Shown here: positions 63,245 to 64,000 of the stretch, piece by piece
Layout of the letters: each line of letters begins with the position of its first letter
Numbering within the stretch: the stretch's first letter is position 1
Program-made: the position numbers and the translations under genes
From: Xenorhabdus doucetiae
GTDB taxonomy: Bacteria; Pseudomonadota; Gammaproteobacteria; Enterobacterales; Enterobacteriaceae
Assembly (NCBI RefSeq): GCF_000968195.1
Contig: NZ_FO704550.1
Span: 1,922,001-1,986,000 of the forward strand
Length of the DNA stretch: 64,000 nucleotides
Direction of reading: 5' to 3'
Notes under the pieces: generated by a model
What the model saw: the letters and a program-made list of their open reading frames with translations, nothing else
What the model was told of the DNA's origin: nothing
The model's database searches: none

Positions 63245-64000
63245 TGACTGTTGGCGGCAGTGATTTTGATTTGTGATTGATACCAATTTTTAATGTCTTT
63301 AATAATGGTTGCAGCATGATAGTTTCCGTCACTATCCTTGAAAAAATGATCTAATCCCTCATAAGTTTTAAAAGAAACCATTGGGTTATTAATTGCTGCT
63401 ATCATTTTCCGTGCTCCGGCAGCATCAACATTATTATCACTCATACATTGTATAACCAATAGCCGTATCTTACTGGATTGGATCATTTTCTGGTTATCAA
63501 TAGATAATGAATCGTACCACCAATTCGCACCATGTCCACTCACTGTCATCCCCGCAGGTAAACGCCTTTTTTTGGCTTCTTCCGCAAACACCTTGAAACT
63601 GTTAACGTCTTTATCGGACATTTCGGCTGGCGATCCACGCTTGATACTGTGAATGATATCATCAATAAAGAAACGCCCTCCGCCATTTATTGAAATAGCC
63701 GCTGTAATAAAATCCGCTTTAGACGCTATCATATTGGTGACAATCGCGCCTTCACTTCCTCCCAAAAGGACAATATGATGATACTTGTTTTTTAGTTGAT
63801 TTAAGACAGTGAGATAATCTTTAACCCGTTTTGATGGTGAGTCATTCTGCATATATGCCTGTGGGCATGCCGAATGTTCAATTTCAGTACCCTTTTTACC
63901 GATACTGCTATCAAGACCTGACTTTTCTACCAGAAGAATATCATTCTCAGGAAAAGCACTACCAAAATTTTCTATCATTGATTGGTTGTTGATAACACTT
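63241..64000 (-). CDS. Alpha/beta hydrolase, 5' end beyond the window
   Basis: At least 252 residues of an alpha/beta-hydrolase. The nucleophile elbow is GGSEG, the acid is likely the Asp in QCMSDNNVDAAG and the His lies in EGLDHFF near the C-terminus, so the triad looks complete. The first ATG in frame is 63978, but the frame remains open to base 64000, and the domain normally has about 50-80 more residues before the LLVEKSG strand, so the gene continues beyond the right edge. Substrate unknown. Confidence 0.75.
   Translation of the reverse strand, partial: SVINNQSMIENFGSAFPENDILLVEKSGLDSSIGKKGTEIEHSACPQAYMQNDSPSKRVKDYLTVLNQLKNKYHHIVLLGGSEGAIVTNMIASKADFITAAISINGGGRFFIDDIIHSIKRGSPAEMSDKDVNSFKVFAEEAKKRRLPAGMTVSGHGANWWYDSLSIDNQKMIQSSKIRLLVIQCMSDNNVDAAGARKMIAAINNPMVSFKTYEGLDHFFKDSDGNYHAATIIKDIKNWYQSQIKITAANSH

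Overview
The window looks like part of a Xenorhabdus/Photorhabdus-type chromosome (Morganellaceae, insect-pathogenic enterics). This is inferred from a VgrG-associated type VI secretion (T6SS) island next to enterobacterial housekeeping genes (tpx, zntB, ttcA) and a giant NRPS locus whose second enzyme starts with a TubC-type docking domain. No rRNA, tRNA or CRISPR array was found.

Layout. (1) 1-6.85 kb, minus strand: a vgrG cluster of VgrG, a DUF2169 adaptor fused to pentapeptide repeats, a free-standing pentapeptide-repeat protein, a DUF3540 protein and a DUF4150 (PAAR-like) protein. A lipoprotein signal peptide runs off the left edge. The toxic cargo probably lies outside the window. (2) 7.3-10.1 kb: tpx, zntB, ttcA. 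(3) 10.3-34.2 kb, minus strand: two contiguous NRPS genes with six modules in total. The upstream one is C(starter)-A-T-E-C-A-T-C-A-T-E and is split by a 1-base deletion near 28072. The downstream one is docking-C-A-T-E-C-A-T-C-A-T-TE. The two share a ~3.1 kb nearly identical block, a sign of recent gene conversion or module duplication. (4) 34.2-38.4 kb: a long AT-rich gap, an SMR multidrug exporter, a DUF333 lipoprotein, and a divergent LysR / MFS-efflux pair.

(5) 38.5-49.8 kb: an unusual tight operon of a Clp-like AAA+ ATPase, a small radical-SAM protein, a ~2,000-residue zinc-ribbon / pseudokinase / superfamily-1 helicase / nuclease protein, and a helical coiled-coil protein. It resembles a multi-gene anti-phage or nucleic-acid-surveillance system and is the best candidate here for an undescribed system. 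Its helicase gene has been hit twice within about 160 bases: a 7-bp tandem duplication shifts the frame exactly at the start of the C-terminal nuclease domain, and an intact IS630-family element sits inside that domain with a TA target duplication. Removing both in silico restores one continuous frame to 48498.

(6) 50-58.1 kb, plus strand: a cupin protein, then a catabolic cluster behind a near-consensus sigma-70 promoter: aminobutyraldehyde-type dehydrogenase, tandem SnoaL-like protein, GntR regulator, cache-domain protein, 4-aminobutyrate aminotransferase, DUF805 membrane protein and a Tat-exported PuuB-like FAD oxidoreductase. Together these suggest use of GABA, putrescine or a related amine. 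(7) 58.4-62.4 kb: a complete D-galactonate operon dgoK-dgoA-dgoD-dgoT without dgoR in view. (8) 62.5-64 kb: a DUF4184 membrane protein and a convergent alpha/beta hydrolase cut by the right edge.
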